A stretch of DNA of 18,321 bases, taken from positions 1 to 18,321 of the forward strand of contig WALN01000015.1 in the NCBI GenBank assembly GCA_015522865.1, read 5' to 3'. Positions 5,985 to 12,082 of the stretch are shown here, in pieces; within the stretch, counting starts at the first letter, position 1; each line of letters begins with the position of its first letter. Origin of the DNA: Microcaldota archaeon. Lineage in GTDB: Archaea > Micrarchaeota > Micrarchaeia > Norongarragalinales > WALN01. The notes under the pieces are model-generated. The model was given only the letters and a program-made list of their open reading frames with translations, was not told where the DNA came from and did no database searches. The translations under genes were made by a program, and so were the position numbers.

Positions 5985-6398
5985 ATAATTGTAGGGATTG
6001 ATGCAGGCACCACAACTGCGATTGCGGTTTTAGATTTCAACGGTAAATTAGTTTATTTAAACAGTTGGCGCTCAAAGAGCATAGGTTTTTTAATTAACAA
6101 ACTGCAAAATTTTTCGCCCTCGGTAATAGCCACAGATACGCGTCCTCCGTCTAAGCTTGTAAAAAAACTAAAATCAAATTTCAAATGCAGGCTTTTTGTC
6201 CCTATCCATTCGCTTTCTATAGGGGAGAAGAATAAATTAGCGCACGGGAAAAATGCCCATGAGAGAGATGCTCTTGCTGCCGCAATTAAAGCATTCCACA
6301 GCCTTCAGGGGAAGATTAGAAACGTGAGAAAAAGGCTTAATTCGAGCTCTACAGACGCTGAGGCTAAAATTATTGCGGGGAGAAGACTTTCTAAATAG
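5985..6398 (+). CDS. Stand-alone DUF460 RNase H-fold protein with apparent ATA (or ATT) start
   Basis: About 137 residues, reading IIVGIDAGTTTAIAVLDFNG from the apparent start, with Asp6 in GIDAGTT, Asp51 in IATDTRPPSKLVKKL and His92/Asp95 in HERDALAAAIKAF. These are the conserved segments of the archaeal DUF460 domain, an RNase H/RuvC-like fold; the acidic residues form a plausible metal site. Typical archaeal DUF460 proteins are several hundred residues long, so this is a core-only version. The frame has no ATG, GTG or TTG before the domain: a TAA stop at 5973-5975 is followed by GGT GAT GCT ATA ATT. GGTGAT (5976-5981) places ATA 5985 at exactly the 9-nt spacing used by neighbours. ATT 5988 or a one-base deletion (which would join ATG 5980) are alternatives. 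The frame is otherwise intact, so decay seems unlikely. Confidence 0.75.
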   Translation: MIVGIDAGTTTAIAVLDFNGKLVYLNSWRSKSIGFLINKLQNFSPSVIATDTRPPSKLVKKLKSNFKCRLFVPIHSLSIGEKNKLAHGKNAHERDALAAAIKAFHSLQGKIRNVRKRLNSSSTDAEAKIIAGRRLSK

Positions 6399-6453
6399 AA
6401 CAATTTAAATCCTTTGCCTTTTTTATTTTTAACAACACAAGGAGGTGCTAGAA

Positions 6454-6726
6454 ATGGCAGAAGATAATACAATATATGTAGGAAAAAAAAGTGTGATGAG
6501 CTATGTTTTAGCTGTGGTCACACAGTTCAACCAGGGTACGCCCGAGGTACATCTTAAAGCAAGGGGGAAATCAATCTCTCGTGCAGTGGATGCAACTCAG
6601 ATAGTAAAAAATAGATTCGTACCATCTGCGCAGATTAAAAATATCAACATCACTACAGAAGAGCTGAAAAATGAGGACGGTACAACAAGCAAGGTGTCTT
6701 CAATGGATATCACTATGACTAAATAA
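6454..6726 (+). CDS. albA: Alba, archaeal chromatin protein
   Basis: The 90-residue protein starts MAEDNTIYVGKKSVMSYVLA and continues KARGKSISRAVDATQIVKNRF, the diagnostic Alba core. The paired lysines at 11-12 correspond to the DNA-contact and acetylation site studied in Sulfolobus Alba. It forms dimers that coat DNA and RNA. The length is normal for the family. A strong Shine-Dalgarno, GGAGGTG (6441-6447), precedes ATG 6454 with 6 nt spacing; GTG 6445 is inside that motif and is not the start. A TATA box CAATTTAAAT (6401-6410) gives a short leader, so alba is expressed from its own promoter. A hairpin terminator follows 8 nt after the stop, consistent with an abundant, monocistronic message. 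Confidence 0.96.
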   Translation: MAEDNTIYVGKKSVMSYVLAVVTQFNQGTPEVHLKARGKSISRAVDATQIVKNRFVPSAQIKNINITTEELKNEDGTTSKVSSMDITMTK

Positions 6727-6734
6727 TTTTTTGT

Positions 6735-6762
6735 AGCGGGTTTTCCCGCTTTTTTCTTTTTT
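6735..6762 (+). terminator. Intrinsic-type hairpin terminator after alba
   Basis: AGCGGG (6735-6740), TTTT loop and CCCGCT (6745-6750) form a perfect GC-rich 6-bp stem. It is followed at once by a T-rich tract (6751-6762) with one C. This is the form of a bacterial rho-independent terminator, unusual in archaea where oligo-T alone normally suffices. Confidence 0.75.
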
Positions 6763-6807
6763 AACTATTCGAAATAATATTTTATAATTCTGTTTATTTA
6801 TTTAGTT

Positions 6808-7296
6808 ATGATTCCATTACACGCCACTTGTCTGCTCACTGGTAATTTCTGCGACGAATGTAAGAAAAAGATAGAGGAAAGAAAGTTTACCGGGGAGGAT
6901 TTAAAAGTTCTAAAGGCAATGGTCAAAATAGCGAATAAGGTGGACATAAACTCTGTTGAGATATTTCACTGCTTTGAATTTGAAAAATTTTTTCTCATAC
7001 TTACCATTTCGCCTGCTGGCCTCTTAATAGGCAGAAGGGGCAGAACCGCCACATTTCTCTCAAAAGAGCTTGGAAAACGAGTCAGAGTTGTATCCATTTC
7101 TGATTTTTCTACAACTCTTTCAGAAATTTTGTCGCCGGTACAATTTAAAATAGGCACAGTTTATGAAGGCGGCAAAAAATATATCAGAATATATATTAAA
7201 AAGGAAAGTGCTCAGAAATTGCCCGCAAATATCCCAAAACTTAAACAGGCAATCTCATCTTTTGCAAAGAGAGAATTTGAGATAGTTTTCATCTAA
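6808..7296 (+). CDS. NusA-like KH-domain RNA-binding protein with N-terminal Cys motif
   Basis: The 162-residue protein has a cysteine-containing N-terminus (Cys8, then CDEC at 15-18), possibly a small zinc-binding knuckle. A helical stretch follows, then a type II KH region with the GxxG loop as GRRG at 75-78 within LLIGRRGRTATFLSKELGKRVRVV, close to the NusA-like KH proteins conserved in archaea. A further beta-rich KH-like segment fills the C-terminus (FKIGTVYEGGKKYIRIYI). It probably binds RNA in transcription or ribosome-associated processes. TATA box TATTTTATAA at 6779-6788 lies 25 nt before ATG 6808, so the message is leaderless. The gene ends 12 nt before the convergent tRNA-Val gene. 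Confidence 0.78.
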   Translation: MIPLHATCLLTGNFCDECKKKIEERKFTGEDLKVLKAMVKIANKVDINSVEIFHCFEFEKFFLILTISPAGLLIGRRGRTATFLSKELGKRVRVVSISDFSTTLSEILSPVQFKIGTVYEGGKKYIRIYIKKESAQKLPANIPKLKQAISSFAKREFEIVFI

Positions 7297-7308
7297 TTTT
7301 TAGTTGGA

Positions 7309-7381
7309 TGGGCCCGCGGAGAATCGAACTCCGGATCTTTCGCACGTCAAGCGAACGTCTTAACCACTCGACTACGAGCCC
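7309..7381 (-). tRNA. tRNA-Val (anticodon GAC)
   Basis: The minus strand folds into a full cloverleaf of 73 nt. Acceptor GGGCTCG pairs with CGGGCCC (one G-T), with discriminator A. The D arm is GTCG/AGAC, the anticodon stem TTCGC/GCGAA encloses TTGACGT, and the T arm CGGAG-TTCGATT-CTCCG is perfect. The loop gives anticodon GAC, reading valine GUC and GUU. CCA is not encoded and no intron is present. Confidence 0.95.
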
Positions 7382-7407
7382 TTTTTATTGCTGGTGTCTG
7401 AAATTCA

Positions 7408-7417
7408 ATTAAAAATA
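7408..7417 (-). promoter_or_regulatory. TATA-like box for tRNA-Val
   Basis: On the minus strand a TTTTTAATTG element sits about 30 nt before the first base of the tRNA, giving a start a few bases upstream of mature tRNA-Val. It suggests that this tRNA has its own promoter between the two tRNA genes. Confidence 0.4.
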
Positions 7418-7449
7418 GCCCGCTTTGTTTTATGCCCTCTTTGGGAGAA

Positions 7450-7521
7450 TGGACCCAGCGGGATTTGAACCCGCGGCCTCCCGCACGCCAAGCGGGCACT
7501 CTACCCCTGAGCTATGGGCCC
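7450..7521 (-). tRNA. tRNA-Ala (anticodon GGC)
   Basis: A 72-nt cloverleaf on the minus strand. Acceptor GGGCCCA pairs with TGGGTCC, discriminator A. The D arm is AGCTC/GAGT, the anticodon stem CCCGC/GCGGG encloses TTGGCGT, and the T arm GCGGG-TTCAAAT-CCCGC is perfect. Anticodon GGC reads alanine GCC and GCU. CCA is not encoded. It starts 16 nt after the lsm stop codon and no convincing TATA box lies at the right distance, so it may be processed from the DUF2226-minD-lsm transcript. Confidence 0.95.
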
Positions 7522-7537
7522 CTTATTTAGAGGGGGC

Positions 7538-7765
7538 TTAAGTACTTGGCGACACAAAGACAATAGTATCCCCGCGGAGGAGTACCATTCCCAATTTTCT
7601 AGTGACTTTTCCTTCTTTTATCTCCTCAGCATTTTCGAGCACCAGGTTCATGTGCACATCAAAGCTGTTGAGTATTCCTCTTATTTCAGTATCCCCTTTC
7701 AGCTTTACGAGCACATTTTTTTCAAGTGCGCCGTTCAACACATCAAAGGGTCTTTTTTCTGCCAT
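7538..7765 (-). CDS. Archaeal Sm-like (LSm) RNA-binding protein
   Basis: The 75-residue protein begins MAEKRPFDVLNGALEKNVLV. The Sm1 motif appears as LVKLKGDTEIRGILNSFDVHMNLVL with the key D-x-H-M-N around residues 37-41. The Sm2 motif appears as KLGMVLLRGDTIVFVSP. LSm proteins form heptameric rings that bind U-rich RNA and take part in RNA processing and tRNA maturation. ATG 7765 is chosen because the motif GAGGTG (7772-7777) stands 10 nt upstream measured from GGTG; this motif overlaps the TGA stop of minD, so the genes are translationally linked. GTG 7774 lies within that motif. The neighbouring tRNA genes downstream fit an RNA-processing role, although this is only context. Confidence 0.95.
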   Translation of the reverse strand: MAEKRPFDVLNGALEKNVLVKLKGDTEIRGILNSFDVHMNLVLENAEEIKEGKVTRKLGMVLLRGDTIVFVSPST

Positions 7766-7770
7766 TTTTT

Positions 7771-8553
7771 TCACCTCTTAAATACATGCTTAATATTTTG
7801 TATTATTTTGCTTAATAATCCTTTCTTTGAAGGGGCAGGCAAGGTTGCTTTTATGCCTGCAAGTTTCATTGCAAACTCCCTTATTTTCAGCGCTGCTGGC
7901 GAGTTTGGTTCTGTTAGTATCAACGGCTTTTGCTTTACTCCACAATCTCTCACCACGGGGTCTTCGGGTATTGAGGCTAAAACTTTCAGTTCGCTAACTG
8001 TTTCCAGGTCTTCTGCTCTTATTTCTGATTTTCTTTTTGTAATCATGTTTACAATTATACCTAAATTTTTCGTCCCACTGTGTTCTGAGACATGTTTCAT
8101 TTTAAGGGCATCTGCTAAAGCTGAGGGGTCTGGCGTTAGTACAATAATAGCTGTTCTCGCGGATTCCAATGCTGCCTTTGCGTCTTCCCCGAGCCCGGGC
8201 GGGCAGTCAATTATAACATAGTCGTAATCCTTCTCTAATTTCTTAACTGCTTCTTTTAATTTAGAAAAGTTCAATTTGAAATACTTCTGGAGCGAAAGCT
8301 CGGACGGCACGTAAAACAATCCAGCAGGTCCTTTGTACACTACATCTTTGATATCCATTTCTCCCATAAGTACGTTATGCAAACTTACGGGCGTTCTGTC
8401 AATGCCCAACATTATGCCTAAATTAGCCATAGCTACATCTGCATCAATTATTACTACTCTTTTTCCGATTTTGCTTAAAACTAGAGCCATATTTAGAGCA
8501 ATTGTTGTTTTACCAACCCCTCCTTTGCCTGAAGTAATTGCAATACTTGTCAT
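7771..8553 (-). CDS. minD: MinD/ParA-family ATPase
   Basis: The 260-residue protein has the deviant Walker A motif KGGVGKTT at residues 10-17 with the signature Lys10. It also has VVIIDADVAMANLGIMLG (Asp37, Asp39) and the Walker B YVIIDCPPGLG. The last 18 residues (GLLSKIIQNIKHVFKR) form a basic amphipathic helix like the membrane-targeting sequence of MinD, so it likely cycles on the inner membrane surface. Archaea carry several MinD homologs that position surface structures rather than the division septum. No minE or minC is nearby. It overlaps the upstream DUF2226-like gene by ATGA and has GGTGA 9 nt before the start. It is co-transcribed with lsm. Confidence 0.93.
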   Translation of the reverse strand: MTSIAITSGKGGVGKTTIALNMALVLSKIGKRVVIIDADVAMANLGIMLGIDRTPVSLHNVLMGEMDIKDVVYKGPAGLFYVPSELSLQKYFKLNFSKLKEAVKKLEKDYDYVIIDCPPGLGEDAKAALESARTAIIVLTPDPSALADALKMKHVSEHSGTKNLGIIVNMITKRKSEIRAEDLETVSELKVLASIPEDPVVRDCGVKQKPLILTEPNSPAALKIREFAMKLAGIKATLPAPSKKGLLSKIIQNIKHVFKR

Positions 8554-9107
8554 TTGCTCACCTTTTCTGGCAGTTTCATTTTACTTTCCTTTGTTTCTGG
8601 AAGTTTTTCTTTCCCACTCTTTTTAATATCGCCGAGTTTATATTTTTTGAGTACCTCTGTTTCACTTTCTTTTTCAGAACTTTTAATCATTTCTTTTATT
8701 TGGTTCTCATAAAACTCTGAGAATTTTTCTATTTTAGAATTTATAATCGAATTCTCGTCTGGCACAACAATAGCTTTTTCATTAAATGCAAGTATAAGCT
8801 GAACCTGGTCGTTTGTAAGCTGGTAAATATCAAGCACGCCCGACTTTGCAGCACTTGCATTCAAAATTCTTTTTATCGCGCCCTCCCCCTCAATTGTCTT
8901 TCCGTATTTTAAATAGTCGTACCATGCCGCAACGATTTTTCCATTATCGAACAACAAAACCCCCTCCTCTATTCCGCCAACTCCCATAACCATCTCGCAC
9001 AGATATCCATTAAATACTTTTTTCTTTAATTCTTTTATTAATGCTCCGAAGTTTATTACAGATATATCTACAGCTCTCTTTACAGGAGCTCCATGGGGGA
9101 GGTTCAT
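8550..9107 (-). CDS. DUF2226-like archaeal protein
   Basis: The 185-residue protein has an N-terminal alpha/beta domain with segments LKKKVFNGYLCEMVMG (28-42), EGVLLFDNGKIVAAWYDYLKYGKT (48-71), NASAAKSGVLDIYQLTNDQV and LILAFNEK (83-111). These match, from memory, the pattern of DUF2226 proteins found widely in archaea; the fold recalls domains that couple to small GTPases or MinD-type ATPases. Residues 145-185 are a highly charged, probably disordered Lys/Glu tail. The gene overlaps minD by four bases (ATGA), which suggests a stoichiometric partnership. A TATA box at 9127-9137 lies 25 nt from ATG 9107, so it is the leaderless head of the operon. The family name is moderately sure. Function unknown. 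Confidence 0.72.
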   Translation of the reverse strand: MNLPHGAPVKRAVDISVINFGALIKELKKKVFNGYLCEMVMGVGGIEEGVLLFDNGKIVAAWYDYLKYGKTIEGEGAIKRILNASAAKSGVLDIYQLTNDQVQLILAFNEKAIVVPDENSIINSKIEKFSEFYENQIKEMIKSSEKESETEVLKKYKLGDIKKSGKEKLPETKESKMKLPEKVSK

Positions 9108-9126
9108 ACTACTCTTAATCTCGTTA

Positions 9127-9166
9127 CTTTTAAATAATTTGCTTTCTATAAGTTAAATTTTAAATA
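9127..9166. promoter_or_regulatory. Divergent promoters for the DUF2226-minD-lsm operon and the M23/lysozyme-like gene
   Basis: The minus-strand box TTATTTAAAAG (9127-9137) is 25 nt from ATG 9107. The plus-strand box TTTTAAATA (9158-9166) is 26 nt from ATG 9188. Both messages are predicted to be leaderless, and the two units may share regulation. Confidence 0.55.
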
Positions 9167-9187
9167 CTCAAAAGTATAAATTGATAT

Positions 9188-10204
9188 ATGAAAGCAAAAT
9201 GTTTGCTCCTCCTTGCTTTGCTGGTTTCATTTGTAGGCGCGTCCCAGGAGACTTCTTTATATTCGGCTATTTTTGCGATGCCTGATGCTGTTCTGGTATT
9301 CTTTGGTACGATAACTCCGTTTTTGCCCGCGCCTGCCGCCTCCTTTTCCCATCCTGATTTTGTCTGGCCTGCTTCCGGGAAAGTAACAAGCGGTTTTGGT
9401 CTGCGTGTTAATCCACAACTCGCAAAAGCTAAAAATTACAGAGGCTCTGTGAGCGAGTATCACGCAGGTATCGATATATCTACCACTGGCAATGCGCCAG
9501 TAAAAGCATCGGCAGACGGAGAGGTTGCGTGGGTAAAGCGGCAAGCAGATGATACGTGGACCGTTTCACTTAAACACCAAAATGATTTTGTTACGATTTA
9601 TAATTCTCTCTCACGTGTGAAAGTAGCGACTGGAGATAAAGTTAAGCAAGGCGATACAATTGGGCTTAGCGGAGGACCAAGAGGACAAACAGCAAAATTA
9701 TTTTTCCAAATTAAATACAAGGGCCAGTATCTTGATCCCCTTCAATTTCTCCCGCATTCCGCCGACCTTTCTTACTTGACCACTAATAAAAAACCATATC
9801 TTAACTCCTGGAGTATCTCGCAGTACAAAAAATGGAAACCAATAATTGAAGAAGCTGCAAGGAAATATTGCGGCGGAATTTATTACAAAGGCTATAATAT
9901 AGTTACTTACACCGCGGCAATAGCACAAACTGAGAGCGATTGGGGTAGAACCTCCTCTTGGTTTACTGGGTGCGGAGTTCACAAAAACTATCCCAAAGAC
10001 AAACAATCACAAATAGAGTGTACAGTTAAGCTTTTATGCTCCGGTCTCGACGGAAGCGGAGCGATTGGAAAGGGATGCCCATCAACTGCGGGGGATATGA
10101 GTTGTGTGTTGAACAATTACACACCAGAAGGAGTCGAAGGCAACCCGCCCGGCCTGGTTGCTAAAAGAAGTTCATTAGCATCTGAATACGATAAAATCGC
10201 ATAA
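9188..10204 (+). CDS. Secreted protein with degenerate M23 (LytM-like) domain and C-terminal lysozyme-like domain
   Basis: The 338-residue protein has a cleavable signal peptide (MKAKCLLLLALLVSFVGA). Residues 58-190 match the M23/LytM fold: WPASGKVTSGFGLRVNP, YHAGIDIS with His92 and Asp96, and VKASADGEVAWV. The strand that should carry the HxH catalytic motif reads AKLFFQIKYKGQYLDPLQF, so both histidines are replaced (Lys170, Phe172) and zinc peptidase activity is unlikely. Residues 205-338 resemble lysozyme-like transglycosylase or amidase-associated domains, with Glu249 in AIAQTESDWGRTSSWF as a candidate catalytic acid, and several Cys. Such a pairing is typical of bacterial cell-wall lysins. 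In an archaeon it may act on other cells' peptidoglycan or have been repurposed. It ends 3 nt before the convergent NYN gene. Confidence 0.78.
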   Translation: MKAKCLLLLALLVSFVGASQETSLYSAIFAMPDAVLVFFGTITPFLPAPAASFSHPDFVWPASGKVTSGFGLRVNPQLAKAKNYRGSVSEYHAGIDISTTGNAPVKASADGEVAWVKRQADDTWTVSLKHQNDFVTIYNSLSRVKVATGDKVKQGDTIGLSGGPRGQTAKLFFQIKYKGQYLDPLQFLPHSADLSYLTTNKKPYLNSWSISQYKKWKPIIEEAARKYCGGIYYKGYNIVTYTAAIAQTESDWGRTSSWFTGCGVHKNYPKDKQSQIECTVKLLCSGLDGSGAIGKGCPSTAGDMSCVLNNYTPEGVEGNPPGLVAKRSSLASEYDKIA

Positions 10205-10207
10205 TAA

Positions 10208-10651
10208 TTATATCTCAATTACAATATCCGCAGTATTTTTAAGCGCAGAACTAAAGTCCGGCTTTGTTCCGATAACTATTGCTTCTTTGCCTCTTTCTTT
10301 AACTTTCTCAAGCAGAGGCTTAAAATCCGAGTCTCTGGAAACAATTGCTATGGAATCTATCCTATCATCAAAAACAAATTTCATCGCATCCACTGCAAGC
10401 GCTACATCAACATCAGAAGGGATGATAACCGCTTCATATCCCTGATTCGCAACTGCTTCAATCAATTTGTCAGAAGCAAACTGGTCTAAAAAGACCCTTG
10501 CAATTTTAATTTTCCCATACTTACTCAGTTCTTTTTTTATTTTATCAAGCGAAATTTTGAGTTCTTTTCTAATCATATTTGGCCCATCAACAAAGCAGGC
10601 AATATTCTTCTCATTTCTTTTCTTTCCAAAAATGCCCAAACTAATTGACAT
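10208..10651 (-). CDS. NYN-domain (PIN-like) putative RNase, archaeal LabA/DUF88 type
   Basis: The 147-residue protein shows the NYN/LabA pattern: IACFVDGPNMIRKEL (Asp22, Asn25), PSDVDVALAVDAMKF (Asp80, Asp82), AIVSRDSDFKPLLEKVKERG (Asp107, Asp109) and a final GKEAIVIG strand. These acidic residues build the metal-binding site of PIN-like ribonucleases. The length fits the short archaeal subfamily. The start codon lies 2 nt after the tatD stop, and GGTG, formed by the last codons of tatD, sits 9 nt upstream of ATG 10651, so translation is coupled to tatD. The short N-terminus with KKR may contact RNA. The RNA target cannot be inferred. Confidence 0.85.
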   Translation of the reverse strand: MSISLGIFGKKRNEKNIACFVDGPNMIRKELKISLDKIKKELSKYGKIKIARVFLDQFASDKLIEAVANQGYEAVIIPSDVDVALAVDAMKFVFDDRIDSIAIVSRDSDFKPLLEKVKERGKEAIVIGTKPDFSSALKNTADIVIEI

Positions 10652-10653
10652 GT

Positions 10654-11367
10654 CTACACCAAATTAAACAGTTTTTTGGCATTTTTATTTATTGTGCTAC
10701 TATTGCCTTTTATTTTCTCAATTAGTTTGTATGCAAACACCACATTCTTGGGTTCGTTTAAGCCGGACCAGAAAAACGGGGCGTCTGTTTCTGCCAAAAT
10801 TTTATGTTCTGGAGTTTTTTTGATTACTTCTTTAACTTTCGAACTTGAGAATGTAGGGATAGAAATATACGCTATTTTGCTCGCCTCTTTTACAAGTTCG
10901 GGCTTCATAAAACAGTGAAGCATTATTTTTACTTTGTATTCTCTCAAAACTTCCAAAACTTTTTCCTCTGCGTCTCTCGAATGCACCACTATTGGCTTAT
11001 TATATTTTTCAGCCATTTCTATTTGCTTTCTAAATATTTTTTCCTGCTTCTCCAAATTCTTAAAATAATGCGCGTCCATCCCGGTTTCACCTACTGCAGC
11101 AACATTTTCAATTTCCTTTTCTACTCTCTCAATTTCTTCATTTATGCTGCTCTCCGAATTGTTCTCAACATAATGCGGGGATATGCCGATTGCAGGAACG
11201 ACAAACTCCGGGAATTTTTTTGCGATTTTCAAAGTGCATTTGTTCTCTTCTGGGCTCCCGCCATTGCTTACTGCTTTTTCTACTTCCCCTGCATTTTCTA
11301 CAATTTCATCTATTTTCTCAATAAGTTTTGGATGGCAAAGATGGCAGTGAGCGTCAATGAATTTCAT
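10654..11367 (-). CDS. tatD: TatD-family metal-dependent hydrolase/DNase
   Basis: The 237-residue protein retains all TatD metal and catalytic positions: DAHCH (His7, His9), GETGMD (Glu94), VVHSRDA (His129), IMLHCF (His151) and LAETDAPF (Asp195). TatD enzymes are TIM-barrel nucleases that act on DNA 3' ends and some RNA or D-tyrosyl-tRNA. At 237 residues it is slightly shorter than bacterial TatD (about 260). It is the first gene of a two-gene operon with the NYN nuclease, so the unit may serve nucleic-acid degradation or repair. ATG 11367 lies 26 nt from the centre of the palindromic TATA element shared with aIF5A. Confidence 0.92.
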   Translation of the reverse strand: MKFIDAHCHLCHPKLIEKIDEIVENAGEVEKAVSNGGSPEENKCTLKIAKKFPEFVVPAIGISPHYVENNSESSINEEIERVEKEIENVAAVGETGMDAHYFKNLEKQEKIFRKQIEMAEKYNKPIVVHSRDAEEKVLEVLREYKVKIMLHCFMKPELVKEASKIAYISIPTFSSSKVKEVIKKTPEHKILAETDAPFFWSGLNEPKNVVFAYKLIEKIKGNSSTINKNAKKLFNLV

Positions 11368-11385
11368 GTTGTCATTTAAAAGGGA

Positions 11386-11400
11386 AACATTAAAAATGTT
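11386..11400. promoter_or_regulatory. Palindromic TATA element shared by tatD (minus) and aIF5A (plus)
   Basis: AACATT-AAA-AATGTT is a perfect inverted repeat centred on 11393. The aIF5A ATG begins 25 nt to the right (11418) and the tatD ATG begins 26 nt to the left (11367). Both are at the spacing expected of a leaderless archaeal promoter, so one TBP site may drive both genes. A second TATA-like CATTTAAAAG (11373-11382) is too close to tatD to start it. Confidence 0.55.
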
Positions 11401-11417
11401 ATTTACTTTTGTATTTT

Positions 11418-11801
11418 ATGAGTGACAGAATTTTTTCCTCAATGAAAGATTTGAAAGTTGGGAAATACGTGATAATTGATGATGCGCCATGCAGAGTTGT
11501 TGGGATACATGTTTCAAAACCGGGCAAGCATGGAGAAGCGAAGATGAGAGTTGAAGCTATAGGCATTTTAGACGGCCAGAAGCGTTCACTACTTCGACCA
11601 ACTGGCGCTGATGTTGAAGTTCCTATAGTTGAAAGGAAGAGAGCGCAGGTAGTCTCAGTTTCTGGCAATTCTGCTCAGCTAATGGATCTGACCAGCTATG
11701 AGACTTTTGACATATCTGTGCCACCTGAAATTCAACTTGAGCCGGGCAAGGAAGTGATTTACGTAGAAGTGATGGGCGCGCGACAGCTTGCAAAATCTTA
11801 G
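11418..11801 (+). CDS. eif5A: Translation factor aIF5A (hypusine-containing)
   Basis: The 127-residue protein begins MSDRIFSSMKDLKVGKYVII. The hypusine loop reads HVSKPGKHGEAKMR, with Lys37 (of PGKHG) as the residue modified by deoxyhypusine synthase. The KOW-like N-terminal domain and the OB-fold C-terminal domain (VPIVERKRAQVVSV onward) are both complete, so the length is normal. aIF5A acts at the ribosomal P/E site to promote peptide bond formation and termination. ATG 11418 is preferred over TTG 11409 because it is the usual archaeal start and lies 25 nt from the shared TATA element. A strict, leaderless message is expected. Confidence 0.97.
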   Translation: MSDRIFSSMKDLKVGKYVIIDDAPCRVVGIHVSKPGKHGEAKMRVEAIGILDGQKRSLLRPTGADVEVPIVERKRAQVVSVSGNSAQLMDLTSYETFDISVPPEIQLEPGKEVIYVEVMGARQLAKS

Positions 11802-11848
11802 TCGAATCCCCCCAACTCCGCGGAGATAAAAGCAGAGCTAAATCGCAT

Positions 11849-12082
11849 TCAGCCCCACATTAATTTTATTACCCCGCCAATAATAATCGAAATCAAAATT
11901 AGTAGCAACAGCAATACAACATAGGTTATTGCTTTAATCTCAAAAACTTTTTCTTCTATTCGGTTGTTGATTTTCCTCTCAAACTCATCCATCTGCTTCT
12001 CGTTTACCACATTTTCAATTGCAATTTTCTTAATCGAGTCTAGTTTTCTGTTTATTTTCTCAAGCTCGGTGCTCTGGTTCAT
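11849..12082 (-). CDS. Small tail-anchored coiled-coil membrane protein
   Basis: The 77-residue protein has a charged helical N-terminus (ELEKINRKLDSIKKI, then EFERKINNRIEEKVFEI) with heptad-like hydrophobic spacing, so a coiled coil is likely. A single strongly hydrophobic helix at residues 51-74 ends almost at the C-terminus. The topology is that of a tail-anchored protein with a cytoplasmic coiled coil. AT-rich DNA centred near 12104 provides a TATA-like box about 22 nt from ATG 12082. No family was recognised. The coherent amphipathic and transmembrane pattern plus promoter support a real gene rather than chance. Confidence 0.6.
   Translation of the reverse strand: MNQSTELEKINRKLDSIKKIAIENVVNEKQMDEFERKINNRIEEKVFEIKAITYVVLLLLLILISIIIGGVIKLMWG

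Noticed and set aside
7514..8221. A long plus-strand open frame of 235 codons
   Set aside because: It lies antisense to lsm and minD, which have full family motifs, runs through the start of tRNA-Ala, and has no promoter or recognisable domain.
10915..11379. Plus-strand Phe/Tyr-rich frame
   Set aside because: It is a shadow of tatD, which has all six catalytic positions.
11816..11825. CTCCGCGGAG palindrome after aIF5A
   Set aside because: It is short, has no T tract after it and does not form a terminator-like structure on either strand.
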